From positions 29,824 through 93,823 of the forward strand of contig CACZUR010000012.1 in assembly GCA_902784435.1 (NCBI GenBank): a stretch of 64,000 bases of DNA, written 5' to 3'. The notes under the pieces are model-generated. The model saw nothing but the letters and a program-made list of their open reading frames with translations. It ran no database searches and was not told the origin of the DNA. Shown piece after piece: positions 17,248-26,569 of the stretch (positions are counted from its first letter, which is position 1; the number at the start of each line of letters is the position of its first letter). The stretch is from an uncultured Bacteroidia bacterium. GTDB lineage: Bacteria > Bacteroidota > Bacteroidia > Bacteroidales > UBA932. Both the position numbers and the translations under genes were made by a program.

Positions 17248-18072
17248 TTATTCGTTGTTTCGCATGTCCTCTCCCCAGAACAGACGCGAAGTCAGGGCCT
17301 TCACGAAACCGGATTCCGGGAGCCGGACACGTTTGAGCGAAAATTGTGCCATCTCAATGTGAATGGCCCAGTCCGGCTGAATCTCCACCACGCGGTTGTC
17401 CATGGACATGGTGGCCCTTCCGTCGCGGGACTCGAAACTGATGTCCACCTTGGCCGATTCGGGAATGACGATGGGGCGTACGTTCAGGTTGTGCGGGGCC
17501 ACGGGGGCCAGCACCAGCACCTTCGTATCCGGCATGCAGATGGGACCGCCCACACTCAGGGAATAGGCGGTGGAACCGGAAGAGGTTGCCACCAGGATGC
17601 CGTCGGCCCAATAGGTGGGCAGGGGCTCCCCATCGATGCTCACGTGGATGCCCAGGACCGAGGAGCCGCTGCGGTGCAGGGCCACTTCGTTCACCGAATA
17701 AGGCAGCATGCCGATGGTACGGCGTGCCTCCGGTCCCTTGAGCGTGGCATTGAGCACCGTGCGGTACTCGATGCGGAAATTCCCCTCCAGAAGAGCGTCC
17801 CGTACGGCCTCCGGCCGGTTTTCGCAGAGGAAACCGATGCGGCCGAAGTTCACGCCCAGGATGGGCAGGCCGATATCCGCCACCACATGCGCGGCACTCA
17901 GGAAAGTGCCGTCCCCGCCCATGGAAAGGACCAGGTCCGTTTCCGGCCTTACGTCGGCCTTGGTGCGGATTTCGTATACCTCGAAGGTGGCGCCCTCCAG
18001 GTCTTTCAGGAGCGAAGCCATCCGGGGGTCTTCCCTGAGCTCGTCCTTGAGGATGAAATAGCCAATTTTCAT
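17248..18072 (-). CDS. nadK: NAD kinase
   Basis: Phosphorylates NAD to NADP in the cytoplasm. The 274-residue protein has the ATP/NAD motif [10 protein letters not shown], the [11 protein letters not shown] segment, the Asn/Glu-rich YSVNEVALH strand and the conserved Gly-rich loop [12 protein letters not shown]. The ATG gives the usual N-terminus (MKIGYF). It is the first gene of the nadK-uppS-bamA-ompH run and is transcribed away from pdxJ, from a minus-strand -7 box about 22 bases upstream of the start. Confidence 0.95.
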   Translation of the reverse strand: MKIGYFILKDELREDPRMASLLKDLEGATFEVYEIRTKADVRPETDLVLSMGGDGTFLSAAHVVADIGLPILGVNFGRIGFLCENRPEAVRDALLEGNFRIEYRTVLNATLKGPEARRTIGMLPYSVNEVALHRSGSSVLGIHVSIDGEPLPTYWADGILVATSSGSTAYSLSVGGPICMPDTKVLVLAPVAPHNLNVRPIVIPESAKVDISFESRDGRATMSMDNRVVEIQPDWAIHIEMAQFSLKRVRLPESGFVKALTSRLFWGEDMRNNE

Positions 18073-18094
18073 TGCGTCCGATTAAATCAACCGA

Positions 18095-18132
18095 CAAAAT
18101 TAACACAATTCCGGGATTTTTCCTTACTTTTG
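18095..18132. promoter_or_regulatory. Back-to-back promoters of nadK and pdxJ
   Basis: TAATTTTG on the minus strand (18095-18102) and TACTTTTG on the plus strand (18125-18132) are close matches to the Bacteroidota -7 box. The two boxes sit 22 bases apart in an 80-bp AT-rich gap, so transcription of the two genes may compete. Confidence 0.55.
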
Positions 18133-18152
18133 TACAATATAATATATCAACT

Positions 18153-18875
18153 ATGACAAGATTAAGCGTAAATATCAACAAAATAGCTACTATCCGTAAT
18201 GCCCGGGGCGGGAACGTGCCCAACGTGACCCGGGCGGCAGTAGCCTGCGAAGACTTCGGTGCCCAGGGCATCACCGTGCATCCCCGGCCGGACGAGCGCC
18301 ACATCCGTTATTCCGACGTAAGGGAAATCCGGCCGCTCATCCGCACGGAATTCAATATCGAGGGCAATCCTACGGTACAGAGTTTCGTAGACCTGGTGCT
18401 GGAAGTGGTCCCGGACCAGGTTACGCTGGTGCCGGACGGCCACAATGCCATTACCTCCAACGCCGGCTGGGACACCCTCCGGAACAAGGACCTGCTCACA
18501 GACCTTTGCCAGACCTTCCACGCCAAGGGTATCCGCACGTCCATCTTCATAGACCCGGATCCGGCCATGGCAGCGGGCGCCGCCGCCTGCGGAGCAGACC
18601 GCGTAGAGCTCTACACGGCCGCCTATGCCGAAGGATACCCGCTGGACCCGGCCGCTGCCGTAGCCCCCTACCTGGCAGCCGCCCGGCAGGCCCAAGCCTG
18701 CGGGCTGGGCCTGAACGCCGGCCACGACCTTTCCCTGGAGAATCTGGCGTACTTTTTGAAAGCCATCCCCTGGGTTGACGAAGTTTCCATCGGCCATGCA
18801 CTCATCTCAGACGCCCTGTACATGGGTCTTGAGAAAACTATTCAGGCCTATCTCTCGCAAATCCGCAAAAAATAG
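18153..18875 (+). CDS. pdxJ: Pyridoxine 5'-phosphate synthase
   Basis: Condenses deoxyxylulose 5-phosphate with 3-amino-2-oxopropyl phosphate to form pyridoxine 5'-phosphate, in the DXP-dependent vitamin B6 pathway. The 240-residue TIM barrel begins [18 protein letters not shown] and has the phosphate-binding and catalytic segments [19 protein letters not shown] and NAGHDLS. The ATG at MTRLSV is chosen because it follows the -7 box by 20 bases; the open frame reaches further upstream but crosses the promoter. Its substrate DXP is also the substrate of Dxr at the left edge of the window. Confidence 0.95.
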   Translation: MTRLSVNINKIATIRNARGGNVPNVTRAAVACEDFGAQGITVHPRPDERHIRYSDVREIRPLIRTEFNIEGNPTVQSFVDLVLEVVPDQVTLVPDGHNAITSNAGWDTLRNKDLLTDLCQTFHAKGIRTSIFIDPDPAMAAGAAACGADRVELYTAAYAEGYPLDPAAAVAPYLAAARQAQACGLGLNAGHDLSLENLAYFLKAIPWVDEVSIGHALISDALYMGLEKTIQAYLSQIRKK

Positions 18876-18876
18876 T

Positions 18877-18884
18877 TACCTTTG
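18877..18884 (+). promoter_or_regulatory. -7 promoter box of the OmpH-like lipoprotein gene
   Basis: TACCTTTG followed by CA lies just after the pdxJ stop and 34 bases before the next ATG, giving the downstream gene run its own start. Confidence 0.6.
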
Positions 18885-18918
18885 CAACTTTGACGAATTA
18901 ATTTTAACAAACATATTA

Positions 18919-19527
18919 ATGAAAAAGATCCTTCTTATTTTCGGCGCCGCTGCGATGACGGTCATCGCAGCCTCCTGCAACCAGACCCAGAACGTCACCC
19001 CTGCCCAGACCGCAGCCCAGGACAGCATTGCCGTAGCCGGCAGCATCGTCTACTTCAACATGGACAAAGTCATGGAAGGTTACGATATGGCCAACGACCT
19101 CAACTCCGTCTTCGAGACCAAGACTTCCGGTATCCAGGCAGAGATTGACCGCCGTGGCAAAAAGCTGGAGAAAGACGCCGCCGACTTCCAGAACAAGGTA
19201 GACAAGAACCTGCTCACCTCTTCCGTAGCCCAGGTCCAGTACCAGAAGCTCCAGGAGCAGCAGCAGTCCTATCAGCAGTATGTAGTGGCCAAGCAGCAGG
19301 AAATGGCAGAGGAGCAGCAGGTAATGATGAACCAGATTGCCAACGCCATCTCCGAATTTGTCCAGGAATACAACGCAGAGCACCAGTACGCCCTCATCCT
19401 GGCCACCGCCGGCAACATCCTCTCCACCCCCGTGGTCACCGGAGACCCTAAACTGGACATCACGGACCAGCTCCTGGAAGGCCTCAACGCCGCCTATATC
19501 AAAACCAAGGAGAGCAGCAAGAAATAA
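18919..19527 (+). CDS. OmpH/Skp-like lipoprotein
   Basis: A second Skp-fold protein, this time a lipoprotein: lipobox VIAASC (Cys19) ends the signal sequence. A low-complexity Thr/Gln/Ala linker (about 20-38) leads to the IVYFNMDKVMEGYDMAND strand and a long coiled coil rich in Gln (about 65-140; QEQQQSYQQYVVAKQQEM). It ends with the strand pair typical of OmpH (ALILATAGNILS). Membrane anchoring suggests a task at the membrane surface rather than free periplasmic chaperoning. It is followed by a glycosyltransferase gene after 6 bases. Confidence 0.85.
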   Translation: MKKILLIFGAAAMTVIAASCNQTQNVTPAQTAAQDSIAVAGSIVYFNMDKVMEGYDMANDLNSVFETKTSGIQAEIDRRGKKLEKDAADFQNKVDKNLLTSSVAQVQYQKLQEQQQSYQQYVVAKQQEMAEEQQVMMNQIANAISEFVQEYNAEHQYALILATAGNILSTPVVTGDPKLDITDQLLEGLNAAYIKTKESSKK

Positions 19528-19533
19528 TTCCGC

Positions 19534-20649
19534 ATGAGGATTGCCCTCCTGTCCAGTTTCTACCCCTTGCGGGGTGGCATTTCCCAGTTCAACGCCAGCT
19601 TGCTGGAAGGACTGGGAAAATGCAATGATACCAGGGCCTATAGCTTTTCCCGACAGTACCCGGACTTCCTGTTTCCCGGCAAAACGCAGTACGTTACCCC
19701 GGAGGACGAAGCCATCCCGGTAAAGGCCCAGGCCATCCTGGACACGGTCAATCCCCTGAGCTGGATCAAAACCGCCCGGACCATCCGCGCCTGGAAACCG
19801 GACCTGCTGGTCATGAAGTACTGGATGTCCTGGTTTGCCCCGTCCCTGGGCTATGTAGCCCGTCACGCCGGCTGCAAAAGCGTAGTGGTGCTGGACAACG
19901 TCATCCCGCACGAAGCCCACTGGTTTGACAAGCCCCTCACCCGCTATTTCCTGAAGGGCTGTACCGGTTTCGTGAGCATGTCGGAGCATGTGGAGCAGGA
20001 TCTCCTGAGCCTGCGGCCCGGTGCCCCGCACATCCTCCTTCCCCACCCGCTGTACACCCATTTCGGCCCGCGGATGTCCCGCGAGGAAGCCGCGGCGCTG
20101 CTGGGAACGGATCCGGACAAAAAGACCCTCCTTTTCTTCGGCCTCATCCGGGAATACAAGGGCCTGGACATCCTCCTGGAAGCCTTCCGGGACTTGCCCG
20201 GGGAGTATCAGCTCATCGTGGCCGGAGAGCCCTACGGTTCCTTTGACAAGTACCAGGACATCATCGACTCCCTGCCCGGGAAAGACCGCGTGCACGTATT
20301 CCCGGACTACATCCGCGACTCGGAGGTAAAGAAGTTCTTCTCGGCCGCAGACCTGGCCGTCCTCCCCTACCGGAGCGCCACCCAGAGCGGCATCAGTGCC
20401 ATCGCCTATCACTTTGACCTCCCCATGGTGGTCACGGACGTGGGCGGCCTCAAGGGCACCATCGGAGACCGTGGCACGGGAATTGTCGCTCCGGAACCCA
20501 GTCCCCGGGCCATCCGGGAGGAAATCCTGCGTTATTTCGCAGACCCGACCCTCCGGGAAAGCTGCCTGGAAGCTATCGGCAAGGAAAAGCAAAGGCTGGG
20601 CTGGGACCGCTTCTGCAGCCTCCTCACAGACTTTGCCGCCACCTTATAA
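19534..20649 (+). CDS. GT4-type glycosyltransferase
   Basis: A 371-residue GT-B-fold glycosyltransferase family 4 protein. The N-terminal half begins IALLSSFYPLRGGISQF (acceptor-side Gly-rich loop); the C-terminal half has FFGLIREYKGLDILLEAF, the nucleotide-sugar site (about 205-222), and the late segment ADLAVLPYRSATQSG, in place of the usual E-x7-E region, followed by PMVVTDVGGL. No membrane helix is seen, so it is cytoplasmic or peripheral. Acceptor and sugar are unknown; neighbours (OmpH-like lipoprotein, LysM protein) hint at an envelope glycan. Confidence 0.85.
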   Translation: MRIALLSSFYPLRGGISQFNASLLEGLGKCNDTRAYSFSRQYPDFLFPGKTQYVTPEDEAIPVKAQAILDTVNPLSWIKTARTIRAWKPDLLVMKYWMSWFAPSLGYVARHAGCKSVVVLDNVIPHEAHWFDKPLTRYFLKGCTGFVSMSEHVEQDLLSLRPGAPHILLPHPLYTHFGPRMSREEAAALLGTDPDKKTLLFFGLIREYKGLDILLEAFRDLPGEYQLIVAGEPYGSFDKYQDIIDSLPGKDRVHVFPDYIRDSEVKKFFSAADLAVLPYRSATQSGISAIAYHFDLPMVVTDVGGLKGTIGDRGTGIVAPEPSPRAIREEILRYFADPTLRESCLEAIGKEKQRLGWDRFCSLLTDFAATL

Positions 20650-20659
20650 ACGAAAAGTT

Positions 20660-22321
20660 ATGAAAAGAATCGTCACACTCCTGGCCGCCCTCGCACTCTT
20701 CTGCTGCGGGCAGGCCTTCGCACAGGAATACGTTGCCACGCCGGTCACCGTCTCCAAGGAAAAGGTAAAACTGAACGGCAAGGTATACCTGTCCCACGTA
20801 GTGCTGGAAAAACAGACGGTTTACGGCATCACCAAGGCCTATGGCATCTCGGAAGATGAGCTGTACGAAGCCAACCCCACCCTCCGGGAAACCGGCCTGC
20901 AGAAAAACGCCATCATCCTCATTCCTTATAAAGAGAATGCAGGGGCGCAGAAGGCCGATGAAAATGCTGCCGCCCCGCAGTCGCAGGAGTTCATCGAGCA
21001 CACCGTGCGCTGGTACGAAGACATCGACGACATTGCCCGCCGCTACGACGTAACCGTCAAGGACATCCTGGAAGCCAACGGCCTCAAGAGCCGCAAGCTC
21101 CAGACCCGTCAGGTCCTGAAGATTCCCGTAAAGGGTGCAGAAACCCCGGTGGCTCCTGTAGCGGAAACGCCCCAGGAAACAGAAACGGAAGAAACTCAAA
21201 CAGAGACGATTACCGTTACTCCCATCGTGGATGATACCCCGGTGCAGGAAGTGACGGACAGCACCCTCCTGGTGCTCCGCTCCCGCGACCGGGTAGACTT
21301 CTCGCTGGTACTTCCGCTGCGGGCCGGCTCCGGTGGCAGCGAAATCAACATGGACTTCTACTCCGGCGTACTCATGGCCCTGAAAGACCTGGAAGCAGAG
21401 GGCCTCAAGGTCCACATGAATGTGTATGACCTGAACGCCGGCCTGCCGCCCACCGATGTCCTGACCAAAGGGGATTTCGTGCTGGGTCCCATGGCCACCC
21501 GCGACCTCACCGCCATCCTGCAGCGGGTAAACGGGCAGGTACCCGTCATCTCTCCCCTGGACCAGAAGGCCGCCTCCCTGAGCACGGAATACCGGAATTT
21601 CATCCAGGCGCCCTCGGCCGCCGAACATCAGTACGAAGACCTGGCCCAGTGGGTGAAGGAAGACAGCCAGGAGACGGACAAGATCATCCTTGTCACGGAA
21701 AAAGGCGCCGGCAATGTTACCGCGCCGGTGGCCATCCGCAGTGCCCTGGCCCGGAGGGAAATGACCTATGAAATCCTGAACTACGCCATCGTGGAAGGGC
21801 GTGGCATCCCTGCCAGCCTCATGGAAATGATGGTCAAGGGCAGCGTGAACCGTGTCATCGTGGCCTCCGAGAGCGAGGCTTTCGTGGGCGATGTCATCCG
21901 CAACCTGGGTATCATGCTGGGACGCGGCTACGACATTGTCATGTATGCGCCGTCCAAGGTGCGCACCTTCGACACCATCGAGGGCAGCGCCTACCACGAT
22001 GCCTTCCTGCATATCAGCAGCCCTTATTTCGTAGACTATTCAGACCCGAAGGTGGCGCAGTTCGTACAGGCCTACCGGGCGCTCTTCCAGACCGAGCCTT
22101 CCCAGTTCGCCTTCCAGGGCTACGACACCGCCCGCTACTTTATCCTGCGCTGCGCCCGCTACGGAAACCACTGGACGCGCTTCCTTTCCCAGGAAAGGAG
22201 CAGTGGCCTGCACACGGATTTCCTGTTCCTTCAGGACGAATCCGGCAACAGCCACAACCGCGCCGTGCGCCGCATCGTCTTTAACAAAGATTACACTACG
22301 AACCTGTATGGAAACCGTTAA
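20660..22321 (+). CDS. Periplasmic protein with two LysM-like domains and a type-1 periplasmic-binding-protein fold
   Basis: A 553-residue exported protein. The signal peptide ends near residue 22 (GQAFAQ). Two LysM-like motifs follow (about 32-85 and 112-153), then a Thr/Glu-rich linker (about 155-200) and a receptor-type ligand-binding region (about 215-553) with the FSLVLPLRAG start and FYSGVLMALKD helix of the LivJ/LpoA-like fold. This resembles LpoA-type activators of penicillin-binding proteins as well as amino-acid receptors; no transporter genes are nearby, so a murein-linked role is favoured. ATG at MKRIVT chosen for the signal peptide. Its end overlaps trxB by 14 bases. Confidence 0.75.
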   Translation: MKRIVTLLAALALFCCGQAFAQEYVATPVTVSKEKVKLNGKVYLSHVVLEKQTVYGITKAYGISEDELYEANPTLRETGLQKNAIILIPYKENAGAQKADENAAAPQSQEFIEHTVRWYEDIDDIARRYDVTVKDILEANGLKSRKLQTRQVLKIPVKGAETPVAPVAETPQETETEETQTETITVTPIVDDTPVQEVTDSTLLVLRSRDRVDFSLVLPLRAGSGGSEINMDFYSGVLMALKDLEAEGLKVHMNVYDLNAGLPPTDVLTKGDFVLGPMATRDLTAILQRVNGQVPVISPLDQKAASLSTEYRNFIQAPSAAEHQYEDLAQWVKEDSQETDKIILVTEKGAGNVTAPVAIRSALARREMTYEILNYAIVEGRGIPASLMEMMVKGSVNRVIVASESEAFVGDVIRNLGIMLGRGYDIVMYAPSKVRTFDTIEGSAYHDAFLHISSPYFVDYSDPKVAQFVQAYRALFQTEPSQFAFQGYDTARYFILRCARYGNHWTRFLSQERSSGLHTDFLFLQDESGNSHNRAVRRIVFNKDYTTNLYGNR

Positions 22322-23240
22322 AACCCTTATTCTGGGCGGTGGTCCCGCCGGATTCACCGCGGCCATCTATGCAGCCCGGGCCAACCTTTCCCCCGTAGTA
22401 TACGAAGGCATCCAGCCCGGCGGCCAGCTCACTACCACCACCGTGGTAGAGAATTTTCCCGGCTTCCCGGGTGGCGTGGATGCCAATACGCTCATGGACC
22501 AGATGCGGGAACAGGCCCGCAGTTTCGGGGCCGATGTAAGGCAGGGTACGGCAACGGCCGTAGACCTGGGACAGCGTCCGTTCCTCGTCACCATCGACGG
22601 GGAAAAACAGATAGCCGCCCATACCCTCATCATCGCCACCGGCGCCCAGGCCCGCTATCTGGGCCTTCCGTCGGAAGAAAAATACCGCGGCTCGGGCGTG
22701 AGCGCCTGCGCCACCTGTGACGGCTTTTTCTTCCGCAAACGCACCGTAGCGGTGGTCGGCGGCGGAGACACCGCCTGCGAAGAGGCGTTGTACCTGGCCA
22801 CCCTGGCCAAAAAAGTGTACATGATTGTGCGCCGGGACGTTTTCCGCGCTTCCAATATCATGCAGGAAAAGGTGTTCCGCACCCCGAATATCGAAGTTCT
22901 GTGGAACTGCAACACACAGGAAGTGCTGGGTGACGGTTTCGGTGTCACCGGCACCCGTCTGCTCCGCAAGGACGGGAAGGTGTTTGACATCGACATCGAC
23001 GGCTTCTTCCTGGCCATCGGCCATACGCCGCAGTCGGCCCTGTTCGCTCCCTGGTTAAAGCTGGACGCCAACGGCTACATTGTCACGGAAGGCAAGAGCG
23101 CTGAGACTTCCGTCCCCGGCGTGTTTGCCGCCGGAGACGTTCAGGATCCCCGCTACAGGCAGGCTGTCACGGCCGCCGCTTCCGGTTGCATGGCTGCCCG
23201 CGATGCGGAAAAATATCTGCTCGAGAATGAGATCAAATAG
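22308..23240 (+). CDS. trxB: Thioredoxin reductase
   Basis: FAD/NADPH enzyme that reduces thioredoxin. The 310-residue protein has the FAD loop GGGPAGFTAAIYAAR, the redox pair CATC within SACATCDGFF, the NADPH loop VVGGGDTACEEALYL and the closing FAD motif GVFAAGDVQDPRYRQ. Length and order are standard. The ATG overlaps the end of the preceding gene, indicating translational coupling; bamD starts one base after its stop. Part of the pdxJ-to-lipoprotein gene run. Confidence 0.95.
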   Translation: METVKTLILGGGPAGFTAAIYAARANLSPVVYEGIQPGGQLTTTTVVENFPGFPGGVDANTLMDQMREQARSFGADVRQGTATAVDLGQRPFLVTIDGEKQIAAHTLIIATGAQARYLGLPSEEKYRGSGVSACATCDGFFFRKRTVAVVGGGDTACEEALYLATLAKKVYMIVRRDVFRASNIMQEKVFRTPNIEVLWNCNTQEVLGDGFGVTGTRLLRKDGKVFDIDIDGFFLAIGHTPQSALFAPWLKLDANGYIVTEGKSAETSVPGVFAAGDVQDPRYRQAVTAAASGCMAARDAEKYLLENEIK

Positions 23241-23241
23241 T

Positions 23242-24078
23242 ATGAGAAAGATCAAACTGGCCGTTGCCGCCGTGCTGTGCGTCGCCGCCGCCTTTGCCTG
23301 CAAGAGCCAATACGAGGTTCTGCTGGCCTCCAATGACGTAGACGCCAAGTACAACGCCGCAATGGAGTATTTCAACAACAAGCGTTACCAGAAGGCCGCC
23401 CAGCTGTTCGAATCCATGGCCGTACTCACCAGCGGAACCGCCCGCGACGACACGGTCCAGTACTACTGGGGTCTGTCCAACTATCGTTACAAAGATTATT
23501 ATACGGCCGAATCCAACTTTGCCCGTTTTGTCCAGAACTTCCCGATGAGTCCCTTTGCATCCGATGCCCAGTTCTACCGGCTGGACTGCCTGTACCGGGC
23601 CACTTACCGCTGGGAGCTGGACCAGCAGCCCACCCGCGTGTGCATGGCCGCCATCGCGGAGTATATGCGGGAGCATTCCGACGACCGTCCGCACATGGAG
23701 GCCTGTGACCTCATGATGCGGGACCTGCAGGCCCGCCTGGACCGCAAGGACTTCGAAGCCGGAAAACAATACTACGTCATGGAGGACTACCCCGCCGCCC
23801 GCATCAAGCTGCACAATGTCCTCAAGACCAACGCCGACAATGTGTACCGCGAGGATGTCCTGTACTACACCGCCATGGCCTCTTACCATTACGCCCGCCT
23901 GAGCGTGCGTGCGAAACAGCAGGAACGTTACCTCACCTTCGTGGACGACTACCTGAACTTCATCGGAGAGTATCCCGAATCCCATTATCGCGGGGAACTG
24001 GACGGTCACTACCGCCAGGTGCAGAAGCTCCTGGGACGCGGCGGCGAGAACACGGAATCCGAAGTGAAAAATAATTGA
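23242..24078 (+). CDS. bamD: Outer-membrane assembly lipoprotein BamD (YfiO family)
   Basis: Essential lipoprotein partner of BamA. The 278-residue product has the lipobox AAAFAC (acylated Cys20) and five TPR-like helix pairs: KYNAAMEYFNNKRYQKAAQLFE, YYWGLSNYRYKDYYTAESNF and later LYYTAMASYHYARLS are clear. The FPMSPFASDAQFYRLDC stretch is typical of the family. One base separates it from trxB. It is separated by 53 bases from rpoZ. Family assignment rests on the lipobox plus TPR pattern. Confidence 0.88.
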   Translation: MRKIKLAVAAVLCVAAAFACKSQYEVLLASNDVDAKYNAAMEYFNNKRYQKAAQLFESMAVLTSGTARDDTVQYYWGLSNYRYKDYYTAESNFARFVQNFPMSPFASDAQFYRLDCLYRATYRWELDQQPTRVCMAAIAEYMREHSDDRPHMEACDLMMRDLQARLDRKDFEAGKQYYVMEDYPAARIKLHNVLKTNADNVYREDVLYYTAMASYHYARLSVRAKQQERYLTFVDDYLNFIGEYPESHYRGELDGHYRQVQKLLGRGGENTESEVKNN

Positions 24079-24131
24079 AACTTCGCGCAGGATACCGCAG
24101 TACAATATATATAGATCAGATATTGTAAGAA

Positions 24132-24473
24132 ATGGAAAGCAAGAAGAAAATCCCTACCAACACCATTACGCGTGACATTAAAGACCTGGCCGCTCCCACC
24201 GGAAACATCTACGAATCCGTAGTCATCCTGTACAAGCGCGCCAACCAGATAGCCGTAGCGGAAAAGAAAGAGCTCATGAAAAAGCTGGACGAGTTCCGCG
24301 GAGACCGCGACACCATGGAAGAAGTGTTCGAGAACAAGGAGCAGATCGAAATCTCCAAGTACTACGAACGCCAGCCCAAACCGGACCTGGTGGCCATCTC
24401 CGAGTTCGAGAACGGAGACCTCTATTACCGCAAGGCTCAGAACGACAACCCTATCGACATCAACGGAGAATAG
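24132..24473 (+). CDS. rpoZ: RNA polymerase omega subunit, Bacteroidota type
   Basis: A 113-residue protein with the Rpb6/omega core: a start NTITRDIKDLAAPTGNIYES, then VVILYKRANQIAVAEKKEL, which matches the conserved helix that clamps beta-prime. The acidic C-terminus (FENKEQIEISKYYERQPKP) is the lineage-specific extension seen in Bacteroidota omegas, which are usually annotated as domain-of-unknown-function or omega. It lies between bamD and recN, 3 bases before the recN start. No further features. Confidence 0.85.
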   Translation: MESKKKIPTNTITRDIKDLAAPTGNIYESVVILYKRANQIAVAEKKELMKKLDEFRGDRDTMEEVFENKEQIEISKYYERQPKPDLVAISEFENGDLYYRKAQNDNPIDINGE

Positions 24474-24476
24474 GCT

Positions 24477-26123
24477 ATGCTGTACAGCCTCAGCGTCTCC
24501 AACTACATTTTAATAGGCTCTCTGGAAACTACGTTTCCGGAGGGTCTCGTTATTATAAGCGGAGAAACCGGTGCCGGCAAGTCCATCCTGCTGGGCGCTC
24601 TGTCCCTGGTGCTGGGCGCCAAGGCCGATGCCGCCATGGTGGGTCCGCTGGGAGACAAATGCATCGTAGAGGCTGTTTTCAGTGCCGATGACGCCGTCCG
24701 CGCCATCCTGGAGCGGGAAGACCTTCCCTGTGAGGACGGACGATTGGTGCTGCGCCGCACGGTGAGTGCCGCCGGCCGGTCCAGAAGCTTCGCCAACGAC
24801 GAGCCCGTCACCCTTCCCGTGCTGCAGGAACTGCAGGCCTGCCTGGTAGACATCCACTCGCAGCACCAGACCCTGAAACTGCAGGACGCCCGCTTCTGCC
24901 TGGAAGCGCTGGACCTCCGGGCAGGCTGCACGGAGCTCAGGCAGCAGTGCACCGGTGCCTGGCAGCAGGTCCTGGACGGGGAAAAACGGCTCCGGGAGCT
25001 TCAGGAACGCCTTTCACAGGCCAAGCAGCAGCAGGAATATAACCAAAGCCGCTGGCAGCGTCTGGAAGAGGCCCGTCTGGTTCCCGGAGAACTCGAAGAC
25101 CTGGAAGCAGAACAGAAACAGCTGGCCCACGCAGAGGAAATCCGGGAAATGCTGGGCAGTGCGCGGGAATGCCTGTCCCCCGAGACCGACGACACCCTCT
25201 CCCCTTCCCGGCAGCTGCGGGAAAGCGCCCGCCTGCTGGAAAAGGCCGGGCAGTACATCCCTGCCATGGAGCCGCTGGCCCAACGGCTCACATCGGCCCG
25301 GCTGGAGGTGGAAGACATTGCCGCGGAAGTGGATGAGGCCTGCAGCCGGATAGAGGTTTCGCCCCAGCGGCTGGAACAGGTGGAAGAGCGCCTGTCGCTG
25401 CTGTATACGCTGTTTCAGAAATACGGTGCCACCTCCGTAGAAGAACTCATGGCCCAGCGCGAACGGCTGCAAAGCCTGGTCATGGACGCCACGCAGCTAG
25501 ACCAGGATGTGGCCGATGCGGAAAAAGCGCTGCAGACCGCCCGGGAGCTTCACTCATCGCTTTGTGACCGCCTGCATCAGCAGCGTCAGAAGGCCGCTGA
25601 ACCCTTCGGCCAGGCCATCGAAAGCCTGCTGCACGGACTGGATCTGGAACGGTCGGCCTTCCGCGTACAGCTGGAGGAATCGGCCCCCGGCGCCAGCGGA
25701 CGGGATACGGTGCATTTTCTGTTCTCCTCTACCGGAGAGCGCCTGGCAGACGTATCCAAGGCGGCTTCCGGCGGCGAACTCTCCCGCATCATGCTCAGCA
25801 TCAAGGCCGACATGGCCCGTTTCAAGCACATGCCCACGCTTGTGTTCGACGAAATCGATTCCGGAGTTTCCGGTTCTACGGCCGACAAAATGGGCTCCCT
25901 GGTGTGCCGGATGGGCGAAAACATGCAGGTCTTCGCCATTACGCACCTGCCCCAGGTAGCGGCCAAAGGCAACGCACATTACCTGGTGGCCAAGACCGGC
26001 GGCCAGAGCTCCATCCGTTTGCTGGACCAGGAAGGACGCGTGCAGGAAGTAGCCCGCATGCTCTCCGGCAGTACCATCACGGAGGCGGCCGTCGCCAACG
26101 CCAAAGCCCTGCTGAACCTATGA
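24477..26123 (+). CDS. recN: DNA repair protein RecN
   Basis: SMC-like ATPase acting early in double-strand break repair. The 548-residue protein has the Walker A loop GETGAGKS (29-36), the QHQ-containing region (SQHQTLKLQD), a long coiled coil (about 150-370), the ABC signature ASGGELSRIML and Walker B LVFDEIDSGVSG, then the ITHLPQVAAK switch histidine. Fully intact. Its TGA overlaps the start of the Fur-like gene (ATGA). Together with the next gene it could be under shared stress control, although no SOS-type operator was recognised upstream. Confidence 0.96.
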   Translation: MLYSLSVSNYILIGSLETTFPEGLVIISGETGAGKSILLGALSLVLGAKADAAMVGPLGDKCIVEAVFSADDAVRAILEREDLPCEDGRLVLRRTVSAAGRSRSFANDEPVTLPVLQELQACLVDIHSQHQTLKLQDARFCLEALDLRAGCTELRQQCTGAWQQVLDGEKRLRELQERLSQAKQQQEYNQSRWQRLEEARLVPGELEDLEAEQKQLAHAEEIREMLGSARECLSPETDDTLSPSRQLRESARLLEKAGQYIPAMEPLAQRLTSARLEVEDIAAEVDEACSRIEVSPQRLEQVEERLSLLYTLFQKYGATSVEELMAQRERLQSLVMDATQLDQDVADAEKALQTARELHSSLCDRLHQQRQKAAEPFGQAIESLLHGLDLERSAFRVQLEESAPGASGRDTVHFLFSSTGERLADVSKAASGGELSRIMLSIKADMARFKHMPTLVFDEIDSGVSGSTADKMGSLVCRMGENMQVFAITHLPQVAAKGNAHYLVAKTGGQSSIRLLDQEGRVQEVARMLSGSTITEAAVANAKALLNL

Positions 26124-26563
26124 TCCGCAAACAACGGCCCATACCCACCCTGGAGGAATTCCAGACCCAGCTGCATCGGCACAAGCTAAAAGCTACCCGG
26201 CAGCGGCTGGCCGTGCACGAGGTCATGATGGAACTGGTGCACGCTTCCGGCGACATGGTATGCGAAAAACTGCGGGAAAGGGGCGCCGTCATCAGCGACA
26301 CCTCCGTGTACAACATCCTGTCCCAGCTGGCCGATGCCCACATTTACGCCCATCGCGTATCGGCCACGGGAAAGATGTTCTTTGATGTGGATCCCACCCG
26401 GCACCTGCACCTGTACGACCGCGTGCACCATGAGTACCGCAACGTGGAAGACGAGGAACTGGACGCCCTGATTACCGCCCGTCTGAAACGCCGCAAATTC
26501 AAAGGATATTCCGTAGAAGACATAGAAATACAGTTTATTGCCAAACCAACCCGAAAAAAATAA
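26120..26563 (+). CDS. Fur-family transcriptional regulator without cysteine zinc sites
   Basis: A 147-residue protein with the Fur winged-helix layout: KLKATRQRLAVHEVMM (helices 1-2), AVISDTSVYNILSQLADA (recognition helix; usual form is ISxATVYRxL) and a dimer domain with the metal-type HLHLYD segment. The structural Cys-x2-Cys pairs of Fur/Zur/PerR are absent. Which metal or signal it senses is unclear. It is coupled to recN by an ATGA overlap, which is an uncommon neighbour for Fur and might indicate oxidative-damage control. Confidence 0.8.
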   Translation: MIRKQRPIPTLEEFQTQLHRHKLKATRQRLAVHEVMMELVHASGDMVCEKLRERGAVISDTSVYNILSQLADAHIYAHRVSATGKMFFDVDPTRHLHLYDRVHHEYRNVEDEELDALITARLKRRKFKGYSVEDIEIQFIAKPTRKK

Positions 26564-26569
26564 TTCCCC

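Noticed and set aside
18916-20592. 558-residue minus-strand open frame across the OmpH-like and glycosyltransferase genes
   Set aside because: Spans two convincing plus-strand genes; composition is that of a complement frame.
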